In this document: piece by piece, positions 55,969 to 64,000 of the stretch | Position numbering within the stretch: position 1 is the stretch's first letter | How the letters are laid out: each line of letters starts with the position of its first letter | Assembly: GCF_009982895.1 (NCBI RefSeq) | Contig: NZ_WXZL01000017.1 | Span: 1 to 64,000 of the forward strand | Direction: 5' to 3' | Source: Deinococcus alpinitundrae | Lineage (GTDB): Bacteria; Deinococcota; Deinococci; Deinococcales; Deinococcaceae | DNA length: 64,000 nucleotides | Position numbers and translations under genes: made by a program | Notes under the pieces: model-generated | What the model was told of the DNA's origin: nothing | Databases searched by the model: none | What the model saw: the letters and a program-made list of their open reading frames with translations, nothing else

Positions 55969-57342
55969 ATGAGCCTGATCATCAGCAACGGCACCGTGGT
56001 CACGGCAGAGGGCCGTTTTCAGGCCGACGTGCGCGTGGACGGTGGCAAGATCACGGCGCTGGGACGCGATTTGGCACAGTCCGGCGACGAGATCATCGAC
56101 GCCAGCGGCCAGCACGTTTTGCCCGGCGGCATCGACGTTCACACCCACCTGTCGATGCCCTCAATGGGGACCGTCACGTGCGACGACTATTACAGTGGGC
56201 AGGTCGCGGCGGCGATGGGCGGCACCACCACACACCTCGACTTTTGCATCCAGCCCAAGGGGAGCAGCTTGAGGGCGGCGCTGGACACTTGGCACGCCAG
56301 GGCACAGGATCAGGCGGTCATCGACTACGGCTTCCATGTGGCCGTGACCGATCCGCAGCCGGCCGTGCTGGACGAGATTGCCACACTTCCGGATCAGGGC
56401 GTGACCTCGATCAAGCTGTTTCTGGCTTACAAGGACACCCTTCAGGTGGACGACATGGCGATGTTCCGCTGCCTGGAGCGGGCACGCGACGCCGGGGTGC
56501 TGACGCTGGTGCATGCCGAGAACGGCGACGCCATCGAGGTGCTGATGGCCGAGGCGATAGCGCGGGGCGAGACGGCGCCCAAGTACCACGCCCTGACCCG
56601 CCCGCCCGAACTGGAAGCCGAGGCCACCGGGCGGGCCATCGCGCTGGCCGAGGTGCTGGGCGCACCGCTCTACATCGTTCACCTGAGCTGCCGCCCGGCC
56701 CTGGCACAGGTGCGCGAAGCCCAGGCCCGGGGCGCGCGGGTCAGCGCCGAGACCTGCACCCAGTACTTCTTTTTTACCAAAGACGATCTGGACCGGCCCG
56801 ACTTCGAGGGCGCCAAGTGGGTGTGCAGTCCGCCGCCCCGCGAGAAGGAGGATCAGGCGGCGCTGTGGGCAGCGGTGGGCGACGGCACGCTCAGCGTGAT
56901 CAGCACCGATCATTGCCCCTTTCGTTTCGACACCCAGAAATCGCTGGGCAAAGACAACTTCACCCTGATTCCCAACGGCGTGCCGGGCATCGAGGAACGC
57001 CTGATGGTGCTGCATCAGGCCGGGGTACGCGGCGGCCATTTCAGCTTGGAGCGCTTCGTGGCCCTGACCGCCACCAATCCGGCCCGCCGCTTCGGCCTGA
57101 GCGGTGTGAAGGGCAGCGTCGCGCCGGGCTACGACGCCGATCTGGCACTCTGGGATCTGGAGCGCCCGCATACCATCACGGCGCAGACCAACCACAGCGC
57201 CGTCGATTACAGCTTGTACGAGGGCATGGCCGTCCGGGGCATGCCGGTGACGGTGCTGCTACGGGGTCGCCGGGTGGTCGATCAAGGCCGCTTGGCGGCG
57301 GAGCGGGGCAGCGGTCAGTTTCTGCATCGGCAACGCATCTGA
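55969..57342 (+). CDS. Dihydropyrimidinase / hydantoinase
   Basis: A 457-residue metal-dependent amidohydrolase; ATG 55969 is preferred because GAGGAGA lies upstream and MSLIISNGTVVTAEGRFQAD is the family start. Metal ligands are His58 and His60 (GGIDVHTHLSMP), the carboxylated Lys149 (SIKLFLAYKD), a later His (LVHAENGD), His (IVHLSC) and Asp (VISTDHCPF). Complete. It opens dihydrouracil, dihydrothymine or hydantoin rings in reductive pyrimidine catabolism. No ureidopropionase, DHPDH or other pathway genes are in the window. It follows an ABC importer in the same direction. Confidence 0.95.
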   Translation: MSLIISNGTVVTAEGRFQADVRVDGGKITALGRDLAQSGDEIIDASGQHVLPGGIDVHTHLSMPSMGTVTCDDYYSGQVAAAMGGTTTHLDFCIQPKGSSLRAALDTWHARAQDQAVIDYGFHVAVTDPQPAVLDEIATLPDQGVTSIKLFLAYKDTLQVDDMAMFRCLERARDAGVLTLVHAENGDAIEVLMAEAIARGETAPKYHALTRPPELEAEATGRAIALAEVLGAPLYIVHLSCRPALAQVREAQARGARVSAETCTQYFFFTKDDLDRPDFEGAKWVCSPPPREKEDQAALWAAVGDGTLSVISTDHCPFRFDTQKSLGKDNFTLIPNGVPGIEERLMVLHQAGVRGGHFSLERFVALTATNPARRFGLSGVKGSVAPGYDADLALWDLERPHTITAQTNHSAVDYSLYEGMAVRGMPVTVLLRGRRVVDQGRLAAERGSGQFLHRQRI

Positions 57343-57427
57343 TCCGCAGTACAGGGTTTTGGTCTGGCGCGGTGTCTGCCGGGTCAGCTTGCTCCAGGCA
57401 TGACCTCTTAAGTCACGCCCCCGCGCC

Positions 57428-58306
57428 TCAGGACTTATGGCCACGTGGATCGAGCGCTTCCCGCAGGCCGTCGCCGATCAGGTTGAAGGCCAGCACCGCC
57501 AGGAAAATGGCGAGGCCGGGAAACAACGCCATCCAAGGCGCGTCGGTGAGGTAGCCGCGTGCGGCGTTGAGCATTGACCCCCAGCTGGGGGTGGGCGGCT
57601 GAATCCCCAGGCCCAGAAACGACAAGCTGGCCTCCGCCAGAATGGCATTGGCAATCGCCAGCGAGGTCTGGACGATCAGTGCGCCGCTGATGTTGGGCAG
57701 CAGGTGGCGAACGATCAGGCGGCCGTCGCCCGCGCCCAGTGCCTGTGCGGCCTGAACATAATCGCGTTCGCGCTGCGACAGCACCTCGCCGCGCGTGATC
57801 CGGGCAAAAGCGGGCGCGGTCACGATGGCAATGGCGATCATGGTGTTTTGCAGACTGGGACCGAGGATGGCCGCCAGTGCAATCGCCAGCACCAGAAACG
57901 GCAGCGAGAGCAGCGCGTCGACAAAGCGCATCAGCAGGTCGTCGAGCCAGCCGCCGATGTATCCAGCGATCAGGCCAATGCTGCCGCCGAAGACCAGCGC
58001 CAGCGTCACCGAGATCAGCCCGGCGCTCAGCGACACCCGCGCGCCATACACCACCCGCGAGAAGATGTCGCGCCCCAGTTCGTCGGCCCCGAACAGGTGC
58101 GCGGCGCTGGGCGCGGCCCGCAGGTCGGCAAAGAAGATCTGCGCCGGGTCGAAAGGAGCCACTTGCCGGGCCAGCAGCGCCGCGCCCGCGAAAATCACGA
58201 GAACGACGATGCCGATGACGGCCAGTTTGTTGCCCAGAAAACGCCTCACGGGAGCAGGCAGGCGGCGCTTGGCCGGAGATGGGGGCTTGGAAAGCGTCGT
58301 GGTCAT
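57428..58306 (-). CDS. Peptide/nickel-type ABC transporter permease (DppC-like)
   Basis: A 292-residue permease with an OppC N-terminal region (RRFLGNKLAVIGIVVLVIFA) and the binding_dependent transport domain with the GADELGRDIFSRVVYGARVS signature and EAA loop (YVQAAQALGAGDGRLIVRHL). Roughly six transmembrane helices. Third gene of the gntR operon, 13 bases after the DppB-like stop. It converges on the dihydropyrimidinase. Confidence 0.94.
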   Translation of the reverse strand: MTTTLSKPPSPAKRRLPAPVRRFLGNKLAVIGIVVLVIFAGAALLARQVAPFDPAQIFFADLRAAPSAAHLFGADELGRDIFSRVVYGARVSLSAGLISVTLALVFGGSIGLIAGYIGGWLDDLLMRFVDALLSLPFLVLAIALAAILGPSLQNTMIAIAIVTAPAFARITRGEVLSQRERDYVQAAQALGAGDGRLIVRHLLPNISGALIVQTSLAIANAILAEASLSFLGLGIQPPTPSWGSMLNAARGYLTDAPWMALFPGLAIFLAVLAFNLIGDGLREALDPRGHKS

Positions 58307-58319
58307 TATCTACACTCCA

Positions 58320-59264
58320 TCAGTGGTAGCGGATGCGTGGGTCGACAGCTGCGTAGCCCAGATCCACCAGAAAGCTGACCAGAAACACCGCCACCGCCGA
58401 GACCAGCACCACGCCCTGAATCACCGGCAGGTCGCGGGTGAACACGGCGTCGACCAGCAGCCGTCCGAAGCCGGGAATACTGAAGATCTGCTCGGTGATG
58501 ACGGCCCCGCCCAGCAGGCCGCCGAGTTGCAGGCCGAAAGCAGTCAGGAAAGGAATCAGCGCGTTCTTGAGGGCGTGTTTGGAGATGACCTGCCGCGCCG
58601 CCAGACCCTTGGCGTGGGCAGTTCGCACGTAATCCTGGTTCAGTGTCTCGCTCAGGCTGGAGCGCAGGTAGCGTGTCAGCACCGCTGCCGAGCCGACACC
58701 AAGCGTGACGGCGGGCAACAGCAGGAGCAGCAGATTGCGCCCCGGATCCTCTGCCAGGCTGGTGTAGCCGCTGGCTGGAATCCAGGCCAGGCGGATGCTG
58801 AAGAGGTAAATCAGCAAGATGCCCAGAAAGAAGTTCGGCAAGCTGATGCCCGACAGTGCCAGCAGCGTCAGCAGGCGGTCGATCCAGGTGCTGCGCCGCA
58901 CTGCGCTGATCATCCCGGCAGGCAGCGAGATCAGCAGCGAGATCAGCATGGCAAACAGCGAGAGCTCCAGCGTGACCGGCAATTTCTGGGCAATCAAGCC
59001 GCTCACGCTGCTGTGATCGGTCAGACTGGTGCCGAAATCCAACCGCACGGCGCTGGTGAGCCAGCGCAGGTACTGCTGCGGCATTGAGCGGTTGAGGCCC
59101 AGCGAGTGCCGCAATTCGCTCAGCGCCTGCGGCGTGGCCTCCTGACCCAGGATCAGCCGGGCCGGATCGCCGGGCAGCAGCTTGACCATCGCGAACACGA
59201 TGAGGGTGACGATCAGCAAGGTGGGAATGGCCGACAGCAACCGGCGCAGCGCGAAAACAGCCAC
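58320..59264 (-). CDS. Peptide/nickel-type ABC transporter permease (DppB-like)
   Basis: A 314-residue permease. GTG 59264 is used because AGGAGGTCAA lies directly upstream and MAVFALRRLLSAIPTLLIVT is the family start; the frame is open upstream to 59351. It has six transmembrane helices and the EAA region (YVRTAHAKGLAARQVISKHA). Second permease partner of the DppC-like protein. The operon has a hairpin between the binding protein and this gene, which could reduce permease expression relative to the binding protein. Confidence 0.94.
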   Translation of the reverse strand: MAVFALRRLLSAIPTLLIVTLIVFAMVKLLPGDPARLILGQEATPQALSELRHSLGLNRSMPQQYLRWLTSAVRLDFGTSLTDHSSVSGLIAQKLPVTLELSLFAMLISLLISLPAGMISAVRRSTWIDRLLTLLALSGISLPNFFLGILLIYLFSIRLAWIPASGYTSLAEDPGRNLLLLLLPAVTLGVGSAAVLTRYLRSSLSETLNQDYVRTAHAKGLAARQVISKHALKNALIPFLTAFGLQLGGLLGGAVITEQIFSIPGFGRLLVDAVFTRDLPVIQGVVLVSAVAVFLVSFLVDLGYAAVDPRIRYH

Positions 59265-59434
59265 TTGACCTCCTGGAACATGTGTCGAAGAAGAAGCGCT
59301 TTCTTGACTGAGCGGGCAGGCCCGGGCGGTGGCGTTGTGCCCAGAAACCAACGGGAGCGAAAGAGCGCATTTGGATGACTGTGCCAGAAGCGCACCCAGT
59401 CAATGCTCTGCACATGCTTTTTCAGAACGGCGAC

Positions 59435-59463
59435 AAGGGCGGGAATTCGTCTGCCCCGCCCTT
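59435..59463 (-). promoter_or_regulatory. Intergenic hairpin between binding protein and permease genes
   Basis: AAGGGCGGG (59435-59443) pairs with CCCGCCCTT (59455-59463). It is without a T-run, so probably an mRNA-stabilising or attenuating stem of the kind often found after binding-protein genes in ABC operons. Confidence 0.55.
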
Positions 59464-59493
59464 TCGGGATCTCCCCGCTTCCAAGCTGTTGCC

Positions 59494-60969
59494 TTATTTC
59501 AGATCCACGTCTTTGAAGCGCAAAATCCCATCTGGAATGGGCTTGAGACCGACCATTCCCTTGACGCTCGCCACCAGATTGCGCTGGAAATAGACCCAGG
59601 TGTAGGGCGTGTCGTTGATGATGGTGCCCAGCGCGACGTTGTAGGTGGCGACACGCGCCGACATGGCGTTCTGGGCACGGGCCTTGGCGAGCAGGCTGTC
59701 TACCGTCTTGTTGCTGTACCCGGCCTGGTTGTTGGTGCCGTCAGTCACGAAGAAGTCGTAGATGTTGCCGTCGGGATCAGGCCGCCCGCTCCAGCCGAGC
59801 ATCAGGGCGTCATAGTCCTGTTTGTCGGCGCGGTCGAGCAACGTGCCGAATTCCACCTGTTCGATCTTGGCGGTGATGCCAGCCTGCGCGAACATCGCCT
59901 GATACACCTGCGCGAGCTGGATGGTGACGCTGCCGGGCGAGGTCAGCAGGGTGAAAGTCAGCGGTTTGCCGCCGAGTTTTTGCTTGGCGAGGGCAATGTC
60001 GGGCTTTTGCACCTTGATCGATGAGGACGCGGCGGCGGTGCCCGGCGGAAACGGCCCGGCGGCGGGCGTCACGGTGTCGTAGAAGATGCTCTTGGCAATC
60101 GCCTCGCGGTCGATGGTGGCCGCCACCGCCTGGCGGAAATTCTTGTTGTTAAACGGCGCGCGGGTCACGTTGAACCAGACGCCCTGAAAGCCGATGCCGG
60201 GATAGTTGAGCACACTGAATTTGGCGTTCTCCGCGAGTTTGCTGACATCTTTGGGATCAACCGGCGTGATGGCCTGCACCGCGCCCGACAGCAAGTTGGC
60301 GTAGCGCACGTCGCCGTCCGGGAAAGGCCGGTACACCAGCTTGTCGATCTTGGGCGCGCCGCCCCAGTAGTTCTTGTTGGCCGTCAGGGTGATGTTGTCC
60401 TGGCGCACCCGGCTGACGAAGGTAAACGGGCCGCTGCCCACCGGATTGTTCTGAAAATCGCTCCCGGCTTTCTTGGCCGCCGTGGGCGAGACGATCATGC
60501 CCGCCCGGTCGGTCAGCACCGCCAGCAGCGGCCCATACGGCTGCGACAAGCTGAGCTGCACCGTCTGCGCGTCGATGACCTTGACCTCCTTGACGCTGCT
60601 CAGCTCGTTCTTGCGGGCGCTGCCTTCCAGCGTGCGGTTGCGGTCCAGGCCGTATTTGACGGCGGCAGCGTCCAGCGGGGTGCCGTCGCTGAACTTCACG
60701 CCACTTTTCAACTTGAAGGTGTAGGTCAGGCCGCCGTTGGTCACTTTCCACGACGTGGCCAGCGCCGGTATCACCTTGAGGTTCACGTCCAGATCCACCA
60801 GTTTGTCGAAAATCTGGTTCATGACCTGGCGGTCGACCAGTGCGGTCGACAGCGCCGGGTCGAGTTTGGGCGGGTCGGCGTCCAGGCCCACCGTCAGGGT
60901 CTGCGCCGAGGCCAGACTGGTCAGCAGGGCAGCGCTCAGAAAAACCACCGGAAAGTGAACTCTACGCAT
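59494..60969 (-). CDS. Peptide-type ABC transporter substrate-binding protein (SBP_bac_5)
   Basis: A 491-residue secreted protein. It has a Sec signal peptide (VHFPVVFLSAALLTSLASAQ) and the SBP_bac_5 body (LTVGLDADPPKLDPALSTAL, VKFSDGTPLDAAAVKYGLDR, NPVGSGPFTFVSRVRQDNIT, FNNKNFRQAVAATIDREAIA). It binds di/oligopeptides or similar solutes. Its start overlaps the end of the GntR gene by 8 bases. With dihydropyrimidinase next door, it may instead bind a pyrimidine breakdown product or hydantoin derivative; unproven. Confidence 0.94.
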   Translation of the reverse strand: MRRVHFPVVFLSAALLTSLASAQTLTVGLDADPPKLDPALSTALVDRQVMNQIFDKLVDLDVNLKVIPALATSWKVTNGGLTYTFKLKSGVKFSDGTPLDAAAVKYGLDRNRTLEGSARKNELSSVKEVKVIDAQTVQLSLSQPYGPLLAVLTDRAGMIVSPTAAKKAGSDFQNNPVGSGPFTFVSRVRQDNITLTANKNYWGGAPKIDKLVYRPFPDGDVRYANLLSGAVQAITPVDPKDVSKLAENAKFSVLNYPGIGFQGVWFNVTRAPFNNKNFRQAVAATIDREAIAKSIFYDTVTPAAGPFPPGTAAASSSIKVQKPDIALAKQKLGGKPLTFTLLTSPGSVTIQLAQVYQAMFAQAGITAKIEQVEFGTLLDRADKQDYDALMLGWSGRPDPDGNIYDFFVTDGTNNQAGYSNKTVDSLLAKARAQNAMSARVATYNVALGTIINDTPYTWVYFQRNLVASVKGMVGLKPIPDGILRFKDVDLK

Positions 60970-61669
60970 CGTCTTCTCCTTGCTCGATCAGGGGGGCGGC
61001 GTGACGGCGAACGGACTGCATGTGCGTGTGCATGGCCTGACGGGCCGCCTGCGGCAAGGCGCTGGCAATCGCGTCGACCACCGCGCGGTGCTCCGAGATG
61101 GTCAATTCCGGTTGATCGCCCGCCACTTGGTTTCGCAACTGGGTCATCAGCGAGCGCAGGGTTTCGAGCACCAGCATCACCACCTCGTTTCCGGCGATCT
61201 GGGCGACCAGACTGTGAAAGAGCAGGTCCTCGTCACTCAGTTTGATGCGGCGCACGCGGGCGAGTTCCTGACGTTCGAGGGCGGCCCGGAGCTGGGCAAT
61301 CTGGCCCGGTGTGGCGCGGGCAGCGGCCTGCGCCGCCACTTCCGGCTCGAGCATCTGGCGAAATTCGAGCAAGTGCACCAGTTTTTGCGGCGACCGGATC
61401 AGCATGCCCTGAAACGGCTGGGTCAGGTGGGCGGCAGACGGTTCGCGAACGAAAACGCCGGTGCCCTGACGCGCCTCCAGATGCCCGAGCGCTTCGAGAC
61501 GGGCGATGGCGTCGCGCAGACTGGTGCGGGAAATATTCATCTGGTCGGCCAGCACCCGCTCCGGGGGAAGCCGCTGACCTGCTTCAAATGCTCCGCGCAA
61601 AATCAGGGCCAGGAGTTCTTCAGCCGCACTGGCGGTGAGTTTCTGCTGTCTGATCGGCTGCGCGGTCAT
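60962..61669 (-). CDS. GntR/FadR-family transcriptional regulator
   Basis: A 235-residue protein. The N-terminal winged helix is at about 10-75 (LRGAFEAGQRLPPERVLADQ, MNISRTSLRDAIARLEALGH) and the C-terminal FCD ligand domain at about 90-220 (HLLEFRQMLEPEVAAQAAAR, DLLFHSLVAQIAGNEVVMLV, EHRAVVDAIASAL). The Asp and His residues that usually hold a metal are present. It heads the operon with the ABC genes, and a GGTCC-N7-GGACC dyad lies just upstream. It probably responds to the transported compound. Confidence 0.93.
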   Translation of the reverse strand: MTAQPIRQQKLTASAAEELLALILRGAFEAGQRLPPERVLADQMNISRTSLRDAIARLEALGHLEARQGTGVFVREPSAAHLTQPFQGMLIRSPQKLVHLLEFRQMLEPEVAAQAAARATPGQIAQLRAALERQELARVRRIKLSDEDLLFHSLVAQIAGNEVVMLVLETLRSLMTQLRNQVAGDQPELTISEHRAVVDAIASALPQAARQAMHTHMQSVRRHAAPLIEQGEDDA

Positions 61670-61694
61670 CTCGCCTCCTTAGGCTCAAATTTTA

Positions 61695-61711
61695 GGTCCG
61701 GTGGTTGGACC
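61695..61711. promoter_or_regulatory. GntR-type operator
   Basis: GGTCC (61695-61699) and GGACC (61707-61711) form an inverted repeat around 7 bases, 26 bases upstream of the gntR start. FadR-type regulators favour TGGT...ACCA dyads, and this site is similar (TTGGTCC...GGACC on the minus strand). Confidence 0.65.
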
Positions 61712-63157
61712 AATAGGGTGTGAACCCAGCTTACGGTCCTGGCGCAGCGGCAGGTCTTCTTGTCTAGGCGGGTGGAGGGCACTGGGAAAGGCCCCCACCG
61801 TGCAGGTGAGCGGCAGGGGTAGGACGTTCAGCAGGCGCTGAAAACAAACGTATCGCTGGTGCCGCCGCACAACACGCTACCCGTCCGCTCGCCCAGGATG
61901 TCGCCCCCGTGACGGCTTCCAGCACGTCCCAGACCACCCTCAGGGTAAAGGCGCATTTGCGCTCACTGCCCAACGCAGACCGTGTCCTGGGTTTCGCCGG
62001 GGCACGGCCTTCGCCTGGCTGGCCTCGCGTCTGGGCTGAGGGTGTTCTCGACGCTGCTGATCATGGCCCTGAAGCAGACGATGGAGCTGTACTTGCCCAG
62101 TTGGTGGCGCAGGAATGCGGCGGTGGTGGGTGCAGTGGCGGCCATCACGGGAGTTCACCTCGGATAAAAGGGGGTGAGCCGGTGGGTGAGGTGGGCAGTG
62201 TGGCCATTGGCCGCCGATCTGGACGCTGCTCAGCGCCTTTGTCCGATGTGCATCCGCCGGAATTGTGCTTCCACAACTTCCCGCACTCCCCCCGGCGTCA
62301 GTCGTCCGGCAGGATTAACGGTGCGGTAACGCCCGGCAGTGCAAGCTGAGGATCAGCGTCCCTCAGGCGTCCACGTTCTTCTGCTCGGACCAAAGGAGCA
62401 CCCATGCAGCATATCTTTCGTCTTATGAGCCGCTGGCCGTGAGGACCAGTATCAGGTCGCAAGCTCCCTCTCAGAAGACGGCCCTCACGTTAGGGCTGGT
62501 CACTGCATTGGGGATGACAGCGTACGAGCAGGCGTTCCCACGAGCTTCCATTACTGCCCAAGACAGTGCGTTGACCGGGGGGTGTTTCAGGCAACGTAAT
62601 GGAAAAATGCTCTGGCGCTGCGCCAGCAGGGAACACGACGCAGTTGAGGAAAGCAGCTTTAGCGCCGCCTGACCAGCCCCCTCGGAGGGGTAATGGGAAC
62701 AATGGCCCCCTCTTATCAGTGCAAATAGAGGTTGACTCGGAGTCTAAAAAATGAGATCGGGACGGCACATACGCACCGTCCCGATCTGACGTTGCTGCCG
62801 CTGCCTGAGACTGTCACCCCCCTCGCTGAAGGGCACGCAACACCGCGTGTCCCTACAAAATTGCTGCGCCCACACAAAAAATCACCGATGCCGAGCTGAT
62901 TCCCGTATCCCTTATCCAGCTGCTGCAAACGTGCCGTACTTCAGCCGTTGGTAGCAAATGCTCAAACTCAACCGCTCACACAATTTCCGTCCGAGCCTCA
63001 GGTCCGCATTCGGCCTGCCCGTTTGACCCCACTGGTCGAGCAACGGGCAGAGGCTCTACGGCAGTAAGGGCAATGGCGGATGCGTCAACGCTGCTTCGGC
63101 CGCAGAATAAGGGGAATTGGGCACTGCCGTCACCGTCTTTGTCCCGCTTGGAGCCGC
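61712..63157. other. 1.4-kb stretch without an intact gene
   Basis: Minus-strand frames at 61764-62158 (SERKCAFTLRVVWDVLEAVT, and a longer ARG/PRO-rich frame) look like pieces of a transposase-type gene in several frames, but I cannot name a family. A strong AAGGAGCACCC site precedes ATG 62404, whose product MQHIFRLMSRWP stops after 12 codons; this looks like a gene start cut off by deletion. No repeats or IS ends were found. Confidence 0.35.
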
Positions 63158-64000
63158 ATGATTGATCTCAATAAACTTCCTGCCGTCGACCATGACAGCT
63201 TTGGCGACTTGATGCTCGACCTGGGGGATCGCCAGTCGGTGATGCTGTGGGGGCCGCCCGGCCTGGGCAAGACTGAAGTGGCCACCCGCTTCGCCCAGGA
63301 CTACGGCTACCATTTCTTTAATTTGGTCGCGCCGATGATGGACGCCACCGACCTGCTGGTGCCCCGCTTTCTGCCCGGTACCAACACCACGGTGCGCTGC
63401 CCGCCACACGAACTGCTCCATCACCCACTTGCGGGCGAGGCGCAACAGCCCAGCTTCGTGCTGCTCGATGAACTCAACGCCGCCGAGGTCAGTACCATCA
63501 AGGCACTGTTCTCACTGATCAACGAGCGCCGACTCGGCAACGTGGTGCTGCCCAAACATTCCATCGTGGTGTGCATCGGCAATCCGCCCGAAACCAACTC
63601 GGGAGCCAGACCGCTGCTCGCGCCGATCATGAACCGGCTGCTGCACGTGCAGTTCCGGCTGAAGAACACCCGCAGCTGGCTGGGCTGGTTTACTGAGCGT
63701 CAGGAGCGCGAGCGTTTGGAGCCGCTGATCGCCCGCTACATTCAGCAGAGCGGCCTGAACAGACTCGTTGGGCGGCCCGGCGACGACGGCGAGATCAGCA
63801 CCTCGCCGCGTGCCTGGGTGATGCTGGCCCGCGCCCTGTCGGCTCAGAGTCTTGGCTGGCCCGCCGCGCTGGAGCAGGCGGCTCTCGGCGACGCCGCCGG
63901 TTTGAGACAGGCCAGCGATACCCTGCGAACCATCGCCAGCGGGGCCGTTTCCGAGAATGACGCCGTGCTGCTGGCCAACTGGTGGATGACTCAGGCCCGC
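63158..64000 (+). CDS. MoxR-type AAA ATPase (partial, runs off the right edge)
   Basis: From ATG 63158 the frame is open for 281 codons to the window end without a stop. The start MIDLNKLPAVDHDSFGDLML is followed by Walker A (MLWGPPGLGKTEVATRFAQD, about 39-58), Walker B (FVLLDELNAAEVSTIKALFS) and sensor 1 (IVVCIGNPPETNSGARPLLA). The HMNRLLHVQFRL-like IMNRLLHVQFRLKNT contains the arginine finger region. MoxR AAA proteins act as chaperones with VWA-domain partners, whose gene would be expected just beyond the right edge. The RBS is weak (TTGGAG). Confidence 0.92.
   Translation, partial: MIDLNKLPAVDHDSFGDLMLDLGDRQSVMLWGPPGLGKTEVATRFAQDYGYHFFNLVAPMMDATDLLVPRFLPGTNTTVRCPPHELLHHPLAGEAQQPSFVLLDELNAAEVSTIKALFSLINERRLGNVVLPKHSIVVCIGNPPETNSGARPLLAPIMNRLLHVQFRLKNTRSWLGWFTERQERERLEPLIARYIQQSGLNRLVGRPGDDGEISTSPRAWVMLARALSAQSLGWPAALEQAALGDAAGLRQASDTLRTIASGAVSENDAVLLANWWMTQAR

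Noticed and set aside
57795..59087. A 430-codon plus-strand frame
   Set aside because: Antisense to the two permease genes; Gln/Arg/Ala-rich as expected for the complement of Leu/Ala-rich membrane genes.

Overview
The window looks like Deinococcus DNA, on a secondary replicon or an accessory-rich chromosomal region. This rests on high GC coding DNA, TTG/GTG starts with ATGA/GTGA overlaps, a Dps with a signal peptide (Dps2-like), ThyX, a Crp-type regulator, and plasmid-type replication proteins. The genus is inferred; no rRNA, tRNA or CRISPR was seen.

The left part (1 to about 25.4 kb) is a decayed accessory region. It starts with the 3' end of an acetylxylan esterase and a DoxX-like gene. 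An unrecognised overlapping three-gene operon follows (1836-3345), one member of which resembles a JAB/MPN fold without its zinc ligands. Next come a frameshifted replication-relaxation-like gene, a 65-bp tandem repeat, and a run of small unknown genes (7053-9468), three of which have their own intrinsic terminator. From 9.5 to 25 kb the sequence is mostly gene debris: 5' or 3' stubs of SDR, MFS, alcohol dehydrogenase, HNH, ThyX, excalibur, formate dehydrogenase and two GGDEF genes, plus IS6 and IS5 remnants. An intact IS4-family element (15210-16336) has 19-bp inverted repeats and a 9-bp target duplication. Intact genes here are an AraC and a TetR regulator, a DUF1398 gene, an XRE regulator divergent from a RepA-like gene, and selO.

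The right part (25.5-64 kb) is dense and mostly intact. It holds an SDR plus MetX-like hydrolase pair; an epimerase and aldo/keto reductase pair; a two-component system; a secreted Dps; an isoaspartyl peptidase; an SDR; and a lactonase. A galactan module follows (GH42 beta-galactosidase, GH53 galactanase, sugar-binding protein), divergent from a LacI regulator with two matching operators. Then come acyl-CoA dehydrogenase, a metallo-hydrolase divergent from TetR, thyX, GNAT, EVE, PspA, a deacetylase-fold protein and a Crp regulator. An aldo/keto reductase and SDR pair is divergent from HxlR. A dihydropyrimidinase follows with an amino-acid-type importer (binding protein and permease) and a peptide-type importer (binding protein and two permeases) under a GntR regulator. 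A MoxR-type ATPase runs off the right edge.

Two themes recur. Regulators are preserved beside destroyed targets (11.8-14.3 kb). Importers lack subunits: the sugar system has no permease, and neither nitrogen-compound system has an ATPase in the window.
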